Made by a program: the position numbers and the translations under genes
In this document: positions 1 to 5,888 of the stretch, piece after piece
Position numbering within the stretch: position 1 is the first letter of the stretch
Layout: every line of letters starts with the position of its first letter
Assembly (NCBI GenBank): GCA_013697015.1
Contig: JACCXL010000226.1
Span: forward strand, 1 to 8,341
DNA from: Chthoniobacterales bacterium
GTDB lineage: Bacteria > Verrucomicrobiota > Verrucomicrobiia > Chthoniobacterales > UBA10450
Length of the DNA stretch: 8,341 nt
Reading direction: 5' to 3'
Notes under the pieces: model-generated
Told to the model about the DNA's origin: nothing
What the model saw: the letters and a program-made list of their open reading frames with translations, nothing else
Database searches by the model: none

Positions 1-240
1 CTTCACCCAAAAGTTGATCTCCACTTCGCCATCGATCATGGAAGGCAATGCGGCCTGCGGAAGGCGCGTTTTCTCCCATTGCTCGTGGAAGGCGGTCGGA
101 AAAAGAAAAAACTCACGGTGCTGGAAACGGAATCCGTCCCGACCTTCTGCAATCCCACCCTTTCGTAGGATGATGCTCTGCTGACCACCGCCCAGCGCCG
201 CACAAACAATGGCCCACTCCTTGAAACCGACGCTTTCCAT
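1..240 (-). CDS. DUF1802 family protein, 3' part beyond left edge
   Basis: An open frame runs leftward from an ATG at 238-240 to the window edge with no stop: 80 codons, C-terminal part missing. The product begins MESVGFKEWAIVCAALGGGQ and continues with a QSIILRKGGI stretch, an F-x-F-Q-H-R-E-F-F-L-F-P-T block (about residues 37-49) and a following F-H-E-Q. This is the pattern I know for DUF1802 proteins: KEW near the start, LRKGGI, then H-x-x-F-L-x-P-T and F-H. The family has no established biochemical function that I know of. The ATG is chosen because the conserved KEWAIV block begins six residues after it. No clear Shine-Dalgarno site precedes it. It is divergent from the PHP gene, with 26 bp between the two start codons. 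Family assignment is by recognised motifs and fairly secure; function is unknown. Confidence 0.82.
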   Translation of the reverse strand, partial: MESVGFKEWAIVCAALGGGQQSIILRKGGIAEGRDGFRFQHREFFLFPTAFHEQWEKTRLPQAALPSMIDGEVEINFWVK

Positions 241-245
241 TTTGT

Positions 246-251
246 AGGAGG
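246..251 (+). promoter_or_regulatory. Shine-Dalgarno site of the PHP gene, unusually far upstream
   Basis: A perfect AGGAGG lies 15 nt before the ATG at 267. No ATG, GTG, TTG or CTG in the same frame lies between them, so the long spacing cannot be removed by moving the start upstream. An ATG directly follows at 270, which only lengthens the gap. Its role is inferred from sequence identity alone. Confidence 0.4.
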
Positions 252-266
252 CAAACTAGCGTCGCG

Positions 267-1004
267 ATGATGCCGTTCAAGATCGACCTGCACACGCACT
301 CGTTCTTTTCGGGTGATGGAGTTTCCAGTCCCGAAGACCTCATCAACACCGCGCGCGCCAAAGGGCTGCACGGTTTTGCGATTACAGATCACAACACCTG
401 CGACGCAGTTACCTACCTGCTCGAGAAGGGTTTCATGCGGGCGGATGGAAACCCGGTCGATAATTTCCTGATCATTCCTGGCGTCGAGGTGACCACGGCG
501 GAGGGTCACCTGCTCTGCATCGGGACGACGCTTCCGTACCTGAAGGGCAAACCGGCGCGCGAGATCTGCGAATTAATCCACGAGCGCGGTGGTCTCGCCA
601 TTCCTCCGCACCCGTACGATCTATTTCGGGCGGGCATTCGCTCCGCCACGCTCGAGACGCTGCCGATCGATGCGCTGGAAGTGTTCAATGCGGCCACCAC
701 GCTGCGTCGCTACAACCGCTACGCTTTCAAATACGCGCAGGTGCGCGGACTCCCGATGACCGCGGCGAGTGATGCGCATCATGCCGCGGCGGTCGGGACG
801 GCCTACACCATCCTGAACACGGACGACTTTTCAGTCCGCGGCATCCTGGCGCAGATCCTCAAGAGCAACGAACTCAATCAGCATTACCTGACGCCAAAAG
901 ACAGTGTCCGAAAGACCTGGAACAATTGGCTGCGGCTTCGTCGACCGAAGCGCCTGACGACCGCCGAAGCCAAATTCGAGAACGGCCGTCAGTTGCCGCC
1001 GTGA
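267..1004 (+). CDS. PHP domain metal-dependent phosphoesterase
   Basis: A 245-residue cytosolic protein with the complete set of PHP (polymerase and histidinol phosphatase) metal-site motifs: DLHTHS with H9 and H11, D17 in SGDG, TDHNT with D41 and H42, PGVEVTTAEGH with E74 and H81, PPHP with H115, and SDAHH with D169 and H171. The family hydrolyses phosphomonoesters at a di- or trinuclear metal centre. The closest type I recognise is the stand-alone TrpH/YciV-like group, whose characterised members act on 3',5'-nucleoside bisphosphates or short RNA ends. It is shorter than YciV (about 285 residues), and the tail after residue 205 is basic and low in motifs, so the substrate is not certain. 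The start is MMPFKIDLHTH, the only one that places DLHTHS at the usual N-terminal position. It is divergent from DUF1802, and its last 16 bp overlap the end of the convergent DUF255 gene. Confidence 0.9.
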   Translation: MMPFKIDLHTHSFFSGDGVSSPEDLINTARAKGLHGFAITDHNTCDAVTYLLEKGFMRADGNPVDNFLIIPGVEVTTAEGHLLCIGTTLPYLKGKPAREICELIHERGGLAIPPHPYDLFRAGIRSATLETLPIDALEVFNAATTLRRYNRYAFKYAQVRGLPMTAASDAHHAAAVGTAYTILNTDDFSVRGILAQILKSNELNQHYLTPKDSVRKTWNNWLRLRRPKRLTTAEAKFENGRQLPP

Positions 1005-3175
1005 GCTGCGGACGGATCGGCGCGCTCGCTGAGAATTTCACGTAAAGCCGAGACGTCCGTGACGGGCGCGCGGCAGGTGAAATTTTCACAAACATAAGCC
1101 GTCGCCTCTCCTTGCAACGGTGTCATAGCGGCGAGTGCTTCGATTTTATCGCCAAGATAGTGCTGCGCTTCACCGCCGTCGGCCAACATCACGATCTTCC
1201 GCGGGAAGAAATTCCGATGCACTTCGCGCAAAAGTGCCCGCGTGTCGGACGCGCCATGCGCGCCCGCGATCACGATCTGCTTCGGTGTCGCGAGTGAATA
1301 GTCGAGAGCGACCAACATCTGCGGCAGCGCACTCGGAAAATGAGCGATCTGCCGGGCGAACGCTGCCACCGTTTTTCGTCCCTCCCCTTCCAACACGCGC
1401 TCGTTTCGCAGCTGTGCCAGCCGCAGAAGATTTAACGCGGCAACGGAGCTGGCGGCTGGCTCCGCGCCGTCGTTATCCTCTTTCATGCGCAGCAGAATGC
1501 TCGCGTCTTTCTCGGTGCCCGCGAAGTAACCTCCTTGCTCTGGGTCTAGAAACAGCCGGTCCTGCGTCGTCTGCAGTTCCGTTGCGAACTTTAGCCAGGC
1601 GACGTCGAAGGACGCTTCGTAAAGATCGAGCAGACCCTGAATGACAAACGCGTAGTCGTCGGCAAAACCATCGATCGCGCTCCTGCCTTCACGGAAATTT
1701 CGAACCAGCACGCCGCGCGCGGAATCGAACAACTGATCGCGCACAAAAGAAGCCGCGCGTTCGGCGGCGTTCAGATAATCCGTATCGTCCAGAATCTGCG
1801 CGGCGCGGGCGAAGGCAGAGATCATGAGGCCGTTCCAGGCGGTGATGATTTTATCGTCCAGGTGCGGCCGGGGGCGTTGTGCGCGTCGCTCTCGCAGCTT
1901 CGCGCGCGCTAGCTCGAGGATGCTCTCAATCTCGGACATTGGCTGATGAAACTGTTCCGCCGCCTGCGCCGCATCATGTCGTTGGATCAGAATATTCTTC
2001 CCGCGAAACTCCCCGTGCGGATCGGCGCCACTGGGGGCGTTCCCCTCTTCGTGGACGCCGTAGGTGTAGCAAAAAAGTTCCGCTGCGCCGCCGAGCAGCT
2101 CGTCGATCTCGCTCTTCGTCCAAACGTAAAATGCGCCTTCGGCATGGGCCGCGCTCCCGTGTGCCACCAAACTATCCGCGTCCTCAGCCGAGAAGAATCC
2201 TCCTTCCGGTGACGTCATGTCGCGACGGACGTAGTCGAGGATGTCTCGCGCCACAGTTTCGAAATACGGATCACGCGTGATCTGAAACGCGTCCAGATAA
2301 GCGACCGCCAGCTGTGCCTGGTCGTAGAGCATCTTTTCGAAATGCGGAACATGCCAGAATGCATCGACCGAGTAGCGGGAGAACCCGCCGCCTAAATGAT
2401 CATGCATTCCTCCGTGGGCCATTTTTCGCAACGTGAAAAGGTGCATTTCCAGCGCGTGCGCGCGCATCGCCTGATCGAAGTTCGGATTCGCGTAGATGCG
2501 GAGCAGGAAATTCAATATTACCGGCCGCGGAAATTTGGGCGCTGATCCGAAACCGCCTTCGTGCGCGTCGTAGGTTCGTGCGAGCTGCCGATAGGCGGTT
2601 TCGAGAATGCCCGCATCCAGTTGTTGCGTGCTCTCTGATCCACCCGTTTGCGCCTCGGCCAGCGCCGCGACGATCCGCGAGCCCTGCTCGGCGATTTTTT
2701 CTCGATCTTGTTTCCAAGCCGCGGCAATGCGCTCCAGCACCTTCCGAAAGCCCGGCTGCCCATGCCGATCAACTGGCGGGAAGTAGGTTCCGCCCACGAA
2801 CGGCTTCAAGTCCGGCGTGAGCCACACACTCATGGGCCAGCCGCCGCCGCCCGTCGTCGCCTGCACGAAAGTCATGTAAACGCGGTCCACGTCCGGCCGT
2901 TCCTCGCGATCGACTTTGATGTTCACAAACTCGCGATTCATGATCTCCGCAGTCTCTTCATTCTCGAACGACTCGTGCGCCATGACGTGGCACCAATGAC
3001 AGGTGGAATAGCCGATGGAGAGAAAGATCGCTTTGTTCTCGTGCCGCGCTCGTTCGAACGCCGCGTCGCCCCATGGAAACCATGCGACCGGGTTGCCCGC
3101 GTGCTGGAGCAGATAGGGAGATTTCTCCTCCGCGAGCCGGTTACGGAATTCGGTCGCTTTCGGGTCAGCGCTCAC
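989..3175 (-). CDS. DUF255 / YyaL-type thioredoxin-fold protein
   Basis: A 728-residue protein of the usual length for the DUF255 (YyaL, SPATA20-like) family. The N-terminal thioredoxin-like domain (about residues 10-175) has the signature SPYLLQHAGNPVAW, the active-site motif C59-H-W-C62-H-V-M, DREERPDVD at 89-97 and a cis-proline region GGGGWP (P114). The rest resembles an alpha/alpha-barrel of the six-hairpin or AGE type, with EGGFGSAPKFP (206-216), HDHLGGGFSRYSVD (257-270), HVPHFEKMLYDQ (274-285) and DDKIITAWNG. The C-terminus keeps the family's C-x4-C pair in YVCENFTCRAPV (C696, C701). No signal peptide is seen, so it is probably cytosolic. The family is widespread but its substrate is not settled; a redox or sugar-related role is inference. 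The start is GTG at 3175: an in-frame TGA lies at 3181-3179 and the next Met is residue 65, inside the active-site motif. No Shine-Dalgarno site is visible; a perfect 14 bp palindrome sits where one would be. Confidence 0.93.
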   Translation of the reverse strand: MSADPKATEFRNRLAEEKSPYLLQHAGNPVAWFPWGDAAFERARHENKAIFLSIGYSTCHWCHVMAHESFENEETAEIMNREFVNIKVDREERPDVDRVYMTFVQATTGGGGWPMSVWLTPDLKPFVGGTYFPPVDRHGQPGFRKVLERIAAAWKQDREKIAEQGSRIVAALAEAQTGGSESTQQLDAGILETAYRQLARTYDAHEGGFGSAPKFPRPVILNFLLRIYANPNFDQAMRAHALEMHLFTLRKMAHGGMHDHLGGGFSRYSVDAFWHVPHFEKMLYDQAQLAVAYLDAFQITRDPYFETVARDILDYVRRDMTSPEGGFFSAEDADSLVAHGSAAHAEGAFYVWTKSEIDELLGGAAELFCYTYGVHEEGNAPSGADPHGEFRGKNILIQRHDAAQAAEQFHQPMSEIESILELARAKLRERRAQRPRPHLDDKIITAWNGLMISAFARAAQILDDTDYLNAAERAASFVRDQLFDSARGVLVRNFREGRSAIDGFADDYAFVIQGLLDLYEASFDVAWLKFATELQTTQDRLFLDPEQGGYFAGTEKDASILLRMKEDNDGAEPAASSVAALNLLRLAQLRNERVLEGEGRKTVAAFARQIAHFPSALPQMLVALDYSLATPKQIVIAGAHGASDTRALLREVHRNFFPRKIVMLADGGEAQHYLGDKIEALAAMTPLQGEATAYVCENFTCRAPVTDVSALREILSERADPSAAHGGN

Positions 3176-3178
3176 GTT

Positions 3179-3192
3179 TCACGCTAGCGTGA
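3179..3192. promoter_or_regulatory. 14 bp perfect palindrome at the DUF255 gene start
   Basis: TCACGCTAGCGTGA is its own reverse complement. It ends three bases before the GTG start of the DUF255 gene, taking the place of a ribosome site. On the minus strand a TTGACA (complement at 3216-3221) lies 23 bp upstream of it, a perfect -35 hexamer, but I see no convincing -10 element. It may be an operator or a 5-bp-stem leader hairpin; both are inference. Confidence 0.35.
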
Positions 3193-3246
3193 GAAGGCGA
3201 AAGGCGGAAGAAACTTGTCAACCTGCGTCGGTCCGCGAAAGCTGCC

Positions 3247-3271
3247 GCACGAATTCCGACGGATTTCGTGC
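3247..3271. promoter_or_regulatory. Inverted repeat / hairpin overlapping the TauE start
   Basis: GCACGAA (3247-3253) is matched by TTCGTGC (3265-3271). After one T/T mismatch the inner TCC (3255-3257) pairs with GGA (3261-3263), leaving a 3-base loop. This is a 10 bp stem with one internal mismatch. It covers the possible GTG start at 3268 and ends two bases before the ATG at 3274. In DNA it could be a regulator site; in RNA it would hold the initiation region in a stem. No poly-U run follows, so it is not a typical terminator. Confidence 0.45.
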
Positions 3272-3273
3272 CG

Positions 3274-4011
3274 ATGGACCACGTTAATTTGACCGTTCTG
3301 GCGATCGCGATCGCGGCGGTGGCGTTCCTCTATTCCAGCGTCGGTCACGCCGGAGCGTCGGGCTATATCGCGACAATGGCGTTGCTGGGCGCGACGCCGG
3401 CGGCAATCCGCCCCACCGCGCTGGTTCTAAACATTCTGGTTGCTTCCATTGCGACGTTTGCATTCTGGCGGGCCGGACACTTCGATCGGCGAATGTTCTG
3501 GCGCTTCGGCTGTCTCTCGGTTCCCGCTGCCTACCTCGGCGGATACATGCAGCTTCCCAGTTTCTACCTCAAGTTGATTCTCGGCGTGGTGCTACTTTTC
3601 TCAGCGTTGCGGCTGGTGTTTCGCCAAGGCGACCCGACGATTTTGGTTTCGCCTTCGCTGCCGACGGCGATGTCCATCGGCGGCTTCATCGGATTGCTTT
3701 CCGGCCTTACTGGAACAGGAGGCGGCATTTTCCTGACGCCGCTGCTGCTCTTGCGCCGCTGGGCACATACACGTCAGGCGGCGGCTGTCTCAGCGATGTT
3801 TATCCTGCTGAATTCGTTCGCGGGACTGTTTGGTTACATCACGGCCCAGCGATCTCTGCCCAGGCTTGGCCTGCCCTTGGCGGCGGCGGCCATCGGCGGC
3901 GGTCTATTCGGCTCTTATTTTGGCAGCCGAGTTTTCCATGTGCGGCTAATTTCCCTGTTGTTGGCGGCCGTCCTGACCATCGCCGGCCTCAAACTGATCT
4001 TCACGCACTGA
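3274..4011 (+). CDS. TauE/SafE family membrane permease
   Basis: A 245-residue, strongly hydrophobic inner-membrane protein with the two-repeat layout of the TauE/SafE family. Repeat 1 has FLYSSVGHAGASGYIATMALLG followed by an R-P-T-A-L-x-L-N-I block. Repeat 2 has GLLSGLTGTGGGIFLTPLLLL followed by AAAVSAMFILLNS. The paired V-G-H-A-G and G-L-T-G-T-G-G-G loops are the family hallmark. About seven to eight membrane segments are visible, and the length is typical. Members export or take up sulfite, sulfoacetate, sulfonates or related anions; the substrate here cannot be read from the sequence. The ATG at 3274 is preferred to the in-frame GTG at 3268 because the GTG lies inside a hairpin arm and the first membrane helix starts within a few residues of the ATG. 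It is divergent from the DUF255 gene and converges on DUF309 with 15 bp between the stops. A sulfur or thiol link to the DUF255 neighbour is possible but speculative. Confidence 0.9.
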   Translation: MDHVNLTVLAIAIAAVAFLYSSVGHAGASGYIATMALLGATPAAIRPTALVLNILVASIATFAFWRAGHFDRRMFWRFGCLSVPAAYLGGYMQLPSFYLKLILGVVLLFSALRLVFRQGDPTILVSPSLPTAMSIGGFIGLLSGLTGTGGGIFLTPLLLLRRWAHTRQAAAVSAMFILLNSFAGLFGYITAQRSLPRLGLPLAAAAIGGGLFGSYFGSRVFHVRLISLLLAAVLTIAGLKLIFTH

Positions 4012-4026
4012 ATCTGGTTTGCGTTC

Positions 4027-4497
4027 TCACTCCAACAGTGAAATCAGGGGAGCCTCCGCCGGGGACCATGGGTTCAACGCGTAATCCGACGCGACGATGC
4101 GATCCGCGTGATCGTCGAGCAAGCGCCGAAAGTCCGTGATCGCGAGCGAGTGGGTCACGGGCTCGAATGGCGCGAGATTGGCCGTTGCCAGCCGGAACAA
4201 GCGAACCGCCGGCGCCAGACGCCGGCCGTGCTTCGGATGTGTCGGATGCTCCCAATGCTTTTTCAGGTGCACAAACGCCCCCGCGCTTTGAATCAAACCT
4301 TTGAAGAAATTCGAGTCGACTGAATTTGTGCGCAGCCAGAGATGCTCGAGCACATCGTGCGCTTCGTAATACTGCTGTGCGTTCCAGCATTGGAAAAAAC
4401 CACGGTAAAACGGGTTTTGTGCGACCCGCGCAGATTTCGTCGGGCTGCCGCCGGCCAAGCCTTCCACAAAACGTTCGATCCTCTCGCCTTTGCTCAT
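4027..4497 (-). CDS. DUF309 family protein
   Basis: A 156-residue, probably cytosolic, helical protein. The DUF309 core is clear: N-P-F-Y-R-G-F-F at 28-35, Y-Y-E-A-H-D-V-L-E-H-L-W at 43-54, and F-K-G-L-I-Q-S-A-G-A-F-V-H-L at 65-78. The conserved E45, H47, D48, E51, Q70 and H77 suggest a polar, possibly metal-binding pocket, but no activity is established for the family that I know of. After residue 80 the sequence is less conserved and contains a basic H-P-K-H-G-R-R segment that resembles nothing I recognise. The start is ATG at 4497, with no clear Shine-Dalgarno site. It converges on TauE and is divergent from the CNNM operon, so it is transcribed alone. Confidence 0.87.
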   Translation of the reverse strand: MSKGERIERFVEGLAGGSPTKSARVAQNPFYRGFFQCWNAQQYYEAHDVLEHLWLRTNSVDSNFFKGLIQSAGAFVHLKKHWEHPTHPKHGRRLAPAVRLFRLATANLAPFEPVTHSLAITDFRRLLDDHADRIVASDYALNPWSPAEAPLISLLE

Positions 4498-4554
4498 CGC
4501 AGTTTTAGCTTCATGTTCCGGAAGGAAATGGGCAAACGAGAGCGCGTGATTGTT

Positions 4555-4562
4555 GAGGAGGG
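4555..4562 (+). promoter_or_regulatory. Shine-Dalgarno-like GAGGAGGG upstream of the first CNNM gene
   Basis: This is a strong match to the 16S anti-Shine-Dalgarno sequence, but it lies 15 nt before the in-frame TTG at 4578, 30 nt before the ATG at 4593 and 36 nt before the ATG at 4599. A weaker GGGG at 4587-4590 is 8 nt before the ATG at 4599. It therefore does not settle the start. It also falls inside a short open frame (4513-4596) that ends on the ATG at 4593. Confidence 0.3.
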
Positions 4563-4592
4563 CCTGCGACTCGGCGGTTGCGGCCTTGGGGC

Positions 4593-5888
4593 ATGACCAT
4601 GCCGGCGGTTTTCACGGCTCTCGTTCTCCTCGTTTGCTTCCTGATTGTCTGCTCCGCCTTGTTCTCCGGGCTCGAGACCGCGCTCTTCTCCCTCAAAGCG
4701 CATCAGCTCGAGCGGTTGAACGAACGGCATCCGTCGCTCCGGAAATTTCTCCAACTTTTCCGCGAGAATCCACGTCGCGTACTGAACGTGCTTCTGCTCG
4801 GCGATGCGCTCGTGAAAGTGCCGCTGGTCGTGTGCTGTCTGTTTCTGGTCTGGGAAGGTCCGCTGGCTGCTCGCTTCCCGCAGTGGCTCGCCGCGAGCGC
4901 CATCTTTGCCGTCATTGTCCTGCTTTGCGATCTGATCCCGAAGCTGCTCGCGTTATCAGCGGCCTACCGTCTTTCCGCGGTCGGAGTGATGACGCTGAAT
5001 GCCTCAGTGCCGCTGCTTGACCGGGTCGGCCGTTGGCTGGAACAACTCAGCAACGCCGTCGCAGATCGCGTCACGCCGACGCACCTGCGGACACGTGCGA
5101 GGTTGTCCGACGAGGAACTCGAAACTCTCGTGGAGATCGGCGAGGAGGAAGGAACGCTGCAGGAAGCGGAAGGCGAGATGATCCAGGAAATCATCAAGCT
5201 GGGCGACAAGACCGCGAAGGATTGCATGACGCCGCGAGTCGATACGTTCTCGCTGCCCGACGATCTGACCAATGAAGAAGCAATCGTGCAGCTGCAGGCA
5301 AAACGCCACCGCCGCGTCCCAGTCTATGCCGAAACGCCGGACCAGATCGTCGGAATCATCGACGTAAAAAGCCTCCTGCTCGATCCGTCGGTTCCTTACA
5401 CTGAGCGGCTCGTCGCTCCCTTCTTCGTCGCCGAAACGATGCGTGCGATGGATCTACTGCGCGGCTTCCTCATGCACGCGCAGGGTCTCGCCATCGTGGT
5501 GGACGAATTCGGAGGCACGGAGGGAATCATTACGCTTTCCGACATCGTGGAGGAGATAATCAGCGATGCTGCGCCCCTCGGTGACGCCGATCTCTACATC
5601 GAACCGCTCGCCGACGCGCGTTTTCTCGTCAGCGGCAACGCGCGTCTCGACGACTTGAGCGAACATCTCGGTTTCGAGTTGGAGGCCGACGGCCTCGATA
5701 CGATCGGCGGATTCGTCTTCAACCGTCTGGGTTATCTTCCGCCAGCTGGAACGGAATTGGAGATCCCGCGCCTCGCCATCACCGTACGCCGCACCAGCCG
5801 GAAGCGCATCGAAGAATTGCTCCTCGAAAAAACCACGTGCATCGCGAATGACGCCGACAGCAAAGGAGCGATCTCCGTCGAAACATGA
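4593..5888 (+). CDS. CNNM/CorC-type DUF21-CBS membrane protein, first of pair
   Basis: About 431 residues from ATG 4593 (436 from the in-frame TTG at 4578; numbering here is from the TTG). Order: DUF21 membrane domain (about 10-165) with three to four helices, a linker beginning LSDEELETLVEIGEEEGTL, CBS pair (about 213-330) with D-C-M-T-P-R at 215-220 and V-V-D-E-F-G-G-T-E-G-I at 307-317, and a C-terminal CorC_HlyC domain (about 340-420) with L-D-T-I-G-G-F-V-F at 373-381. The family, often mis-named hemolysin, exports or balances Mg2+ and other divalent cations, and the CBS pair senses ATP-Mg. TM1 keeps F-S-G-L-E-T (29-34). The usual G-N-N-L-V-N motif reads G-D-A-L-V-K (75-80) and the usual G/A-E-x-x-P-K reads C-D-L-I-P-K (117-122). 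ATG 4593 is chosen because the first helix starts right after it. The gene is coupled to the next by an ATGA overlap. Confidence 0.9.
   Translation: MTMPAVFTALVLLVCFLIVCSALFSGLETALFSLKAHQLERLNERHPSLRKFLQLFRENPRRVLNVLLLGDALVKVPLVVCCLFLVWEGPLAARFPQWLAASAIFAVIVLLCDLIPKLLALSAAYRLSAVGVMTLNASVPLLDRVGRWLEQLSNAVADRVTPTHLRTRARLSDEELETLVEIGEEEGTLQEAEGEMIQEIIKLGDKTAKDCMTPRVDTFSLPDDLTNEEAIVQLQAKRHRRVPVYAETPDQIVGIIDVKSLLLDPSVPYTERLVAPFFVAETMRAMDLLRGFLMHAQGLAIVVDEFGGTEGIITLSDIVEEIISDAAPLGDADLYIEPLADARFLVSGNARLDDLSEHLGFELEADGLDTIGGFVFNRLGYLPPAGTELEIPRLAITVRRTSRKRIEELLLEKTTCIANDADSKGAISVET
5862..5868 (+). promoter_or_regulatory. AAAGGAG upstream of the second CNNM gene
   Basis: A good Shine-Dalgarno match inside the end of the first CNNM gene, 16 nt before the ATG at 5885 and with no in-frame start codon in between. 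The spacing is long. Re-initiation at the ATGA overlap may matter more than this site. Confidence 0.3.

Noticed and set aside
221..246. TTGAAA at 221-226 as a -35 element for the PHP gene
   Set aside because: No acceptable -10 hexamer lies at 16-18 bp spacing.
36..509. 157-codon open frame on the minus strand spanning the DUF1802/PHP start region
   Set aside because: It runs antisense to the motif-rich PHP coding sequence and overlaps the DUF1802 N-terminus in another phase. Its product is arginine-rich with no recognisable motif.
1135..1644. 169-codon plus-strand frame opposite the DUF255 gene
   Set aside because: Its arginine, serine and proline-rich composition is typical of the antisense of GC-rich coding DNA. 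The opposite strand carries a full family match.
2648..3187. 179-codon plus-strand frame opposite the 5' part of the DUF255 gene
   Set aside because: It is the antisense shadow of the thioredoxin-like domain, with no motif or ribosome site.
3994..4047. Possible stem CTGA-TTCAC with GTGAA-TCAG around the TauE and DUF309 stops as a shared terminator
   Set aside because: The loop is 33 bases, the stem is interrupted by an internal loop, and no U run follows; it is too weak to annotate.
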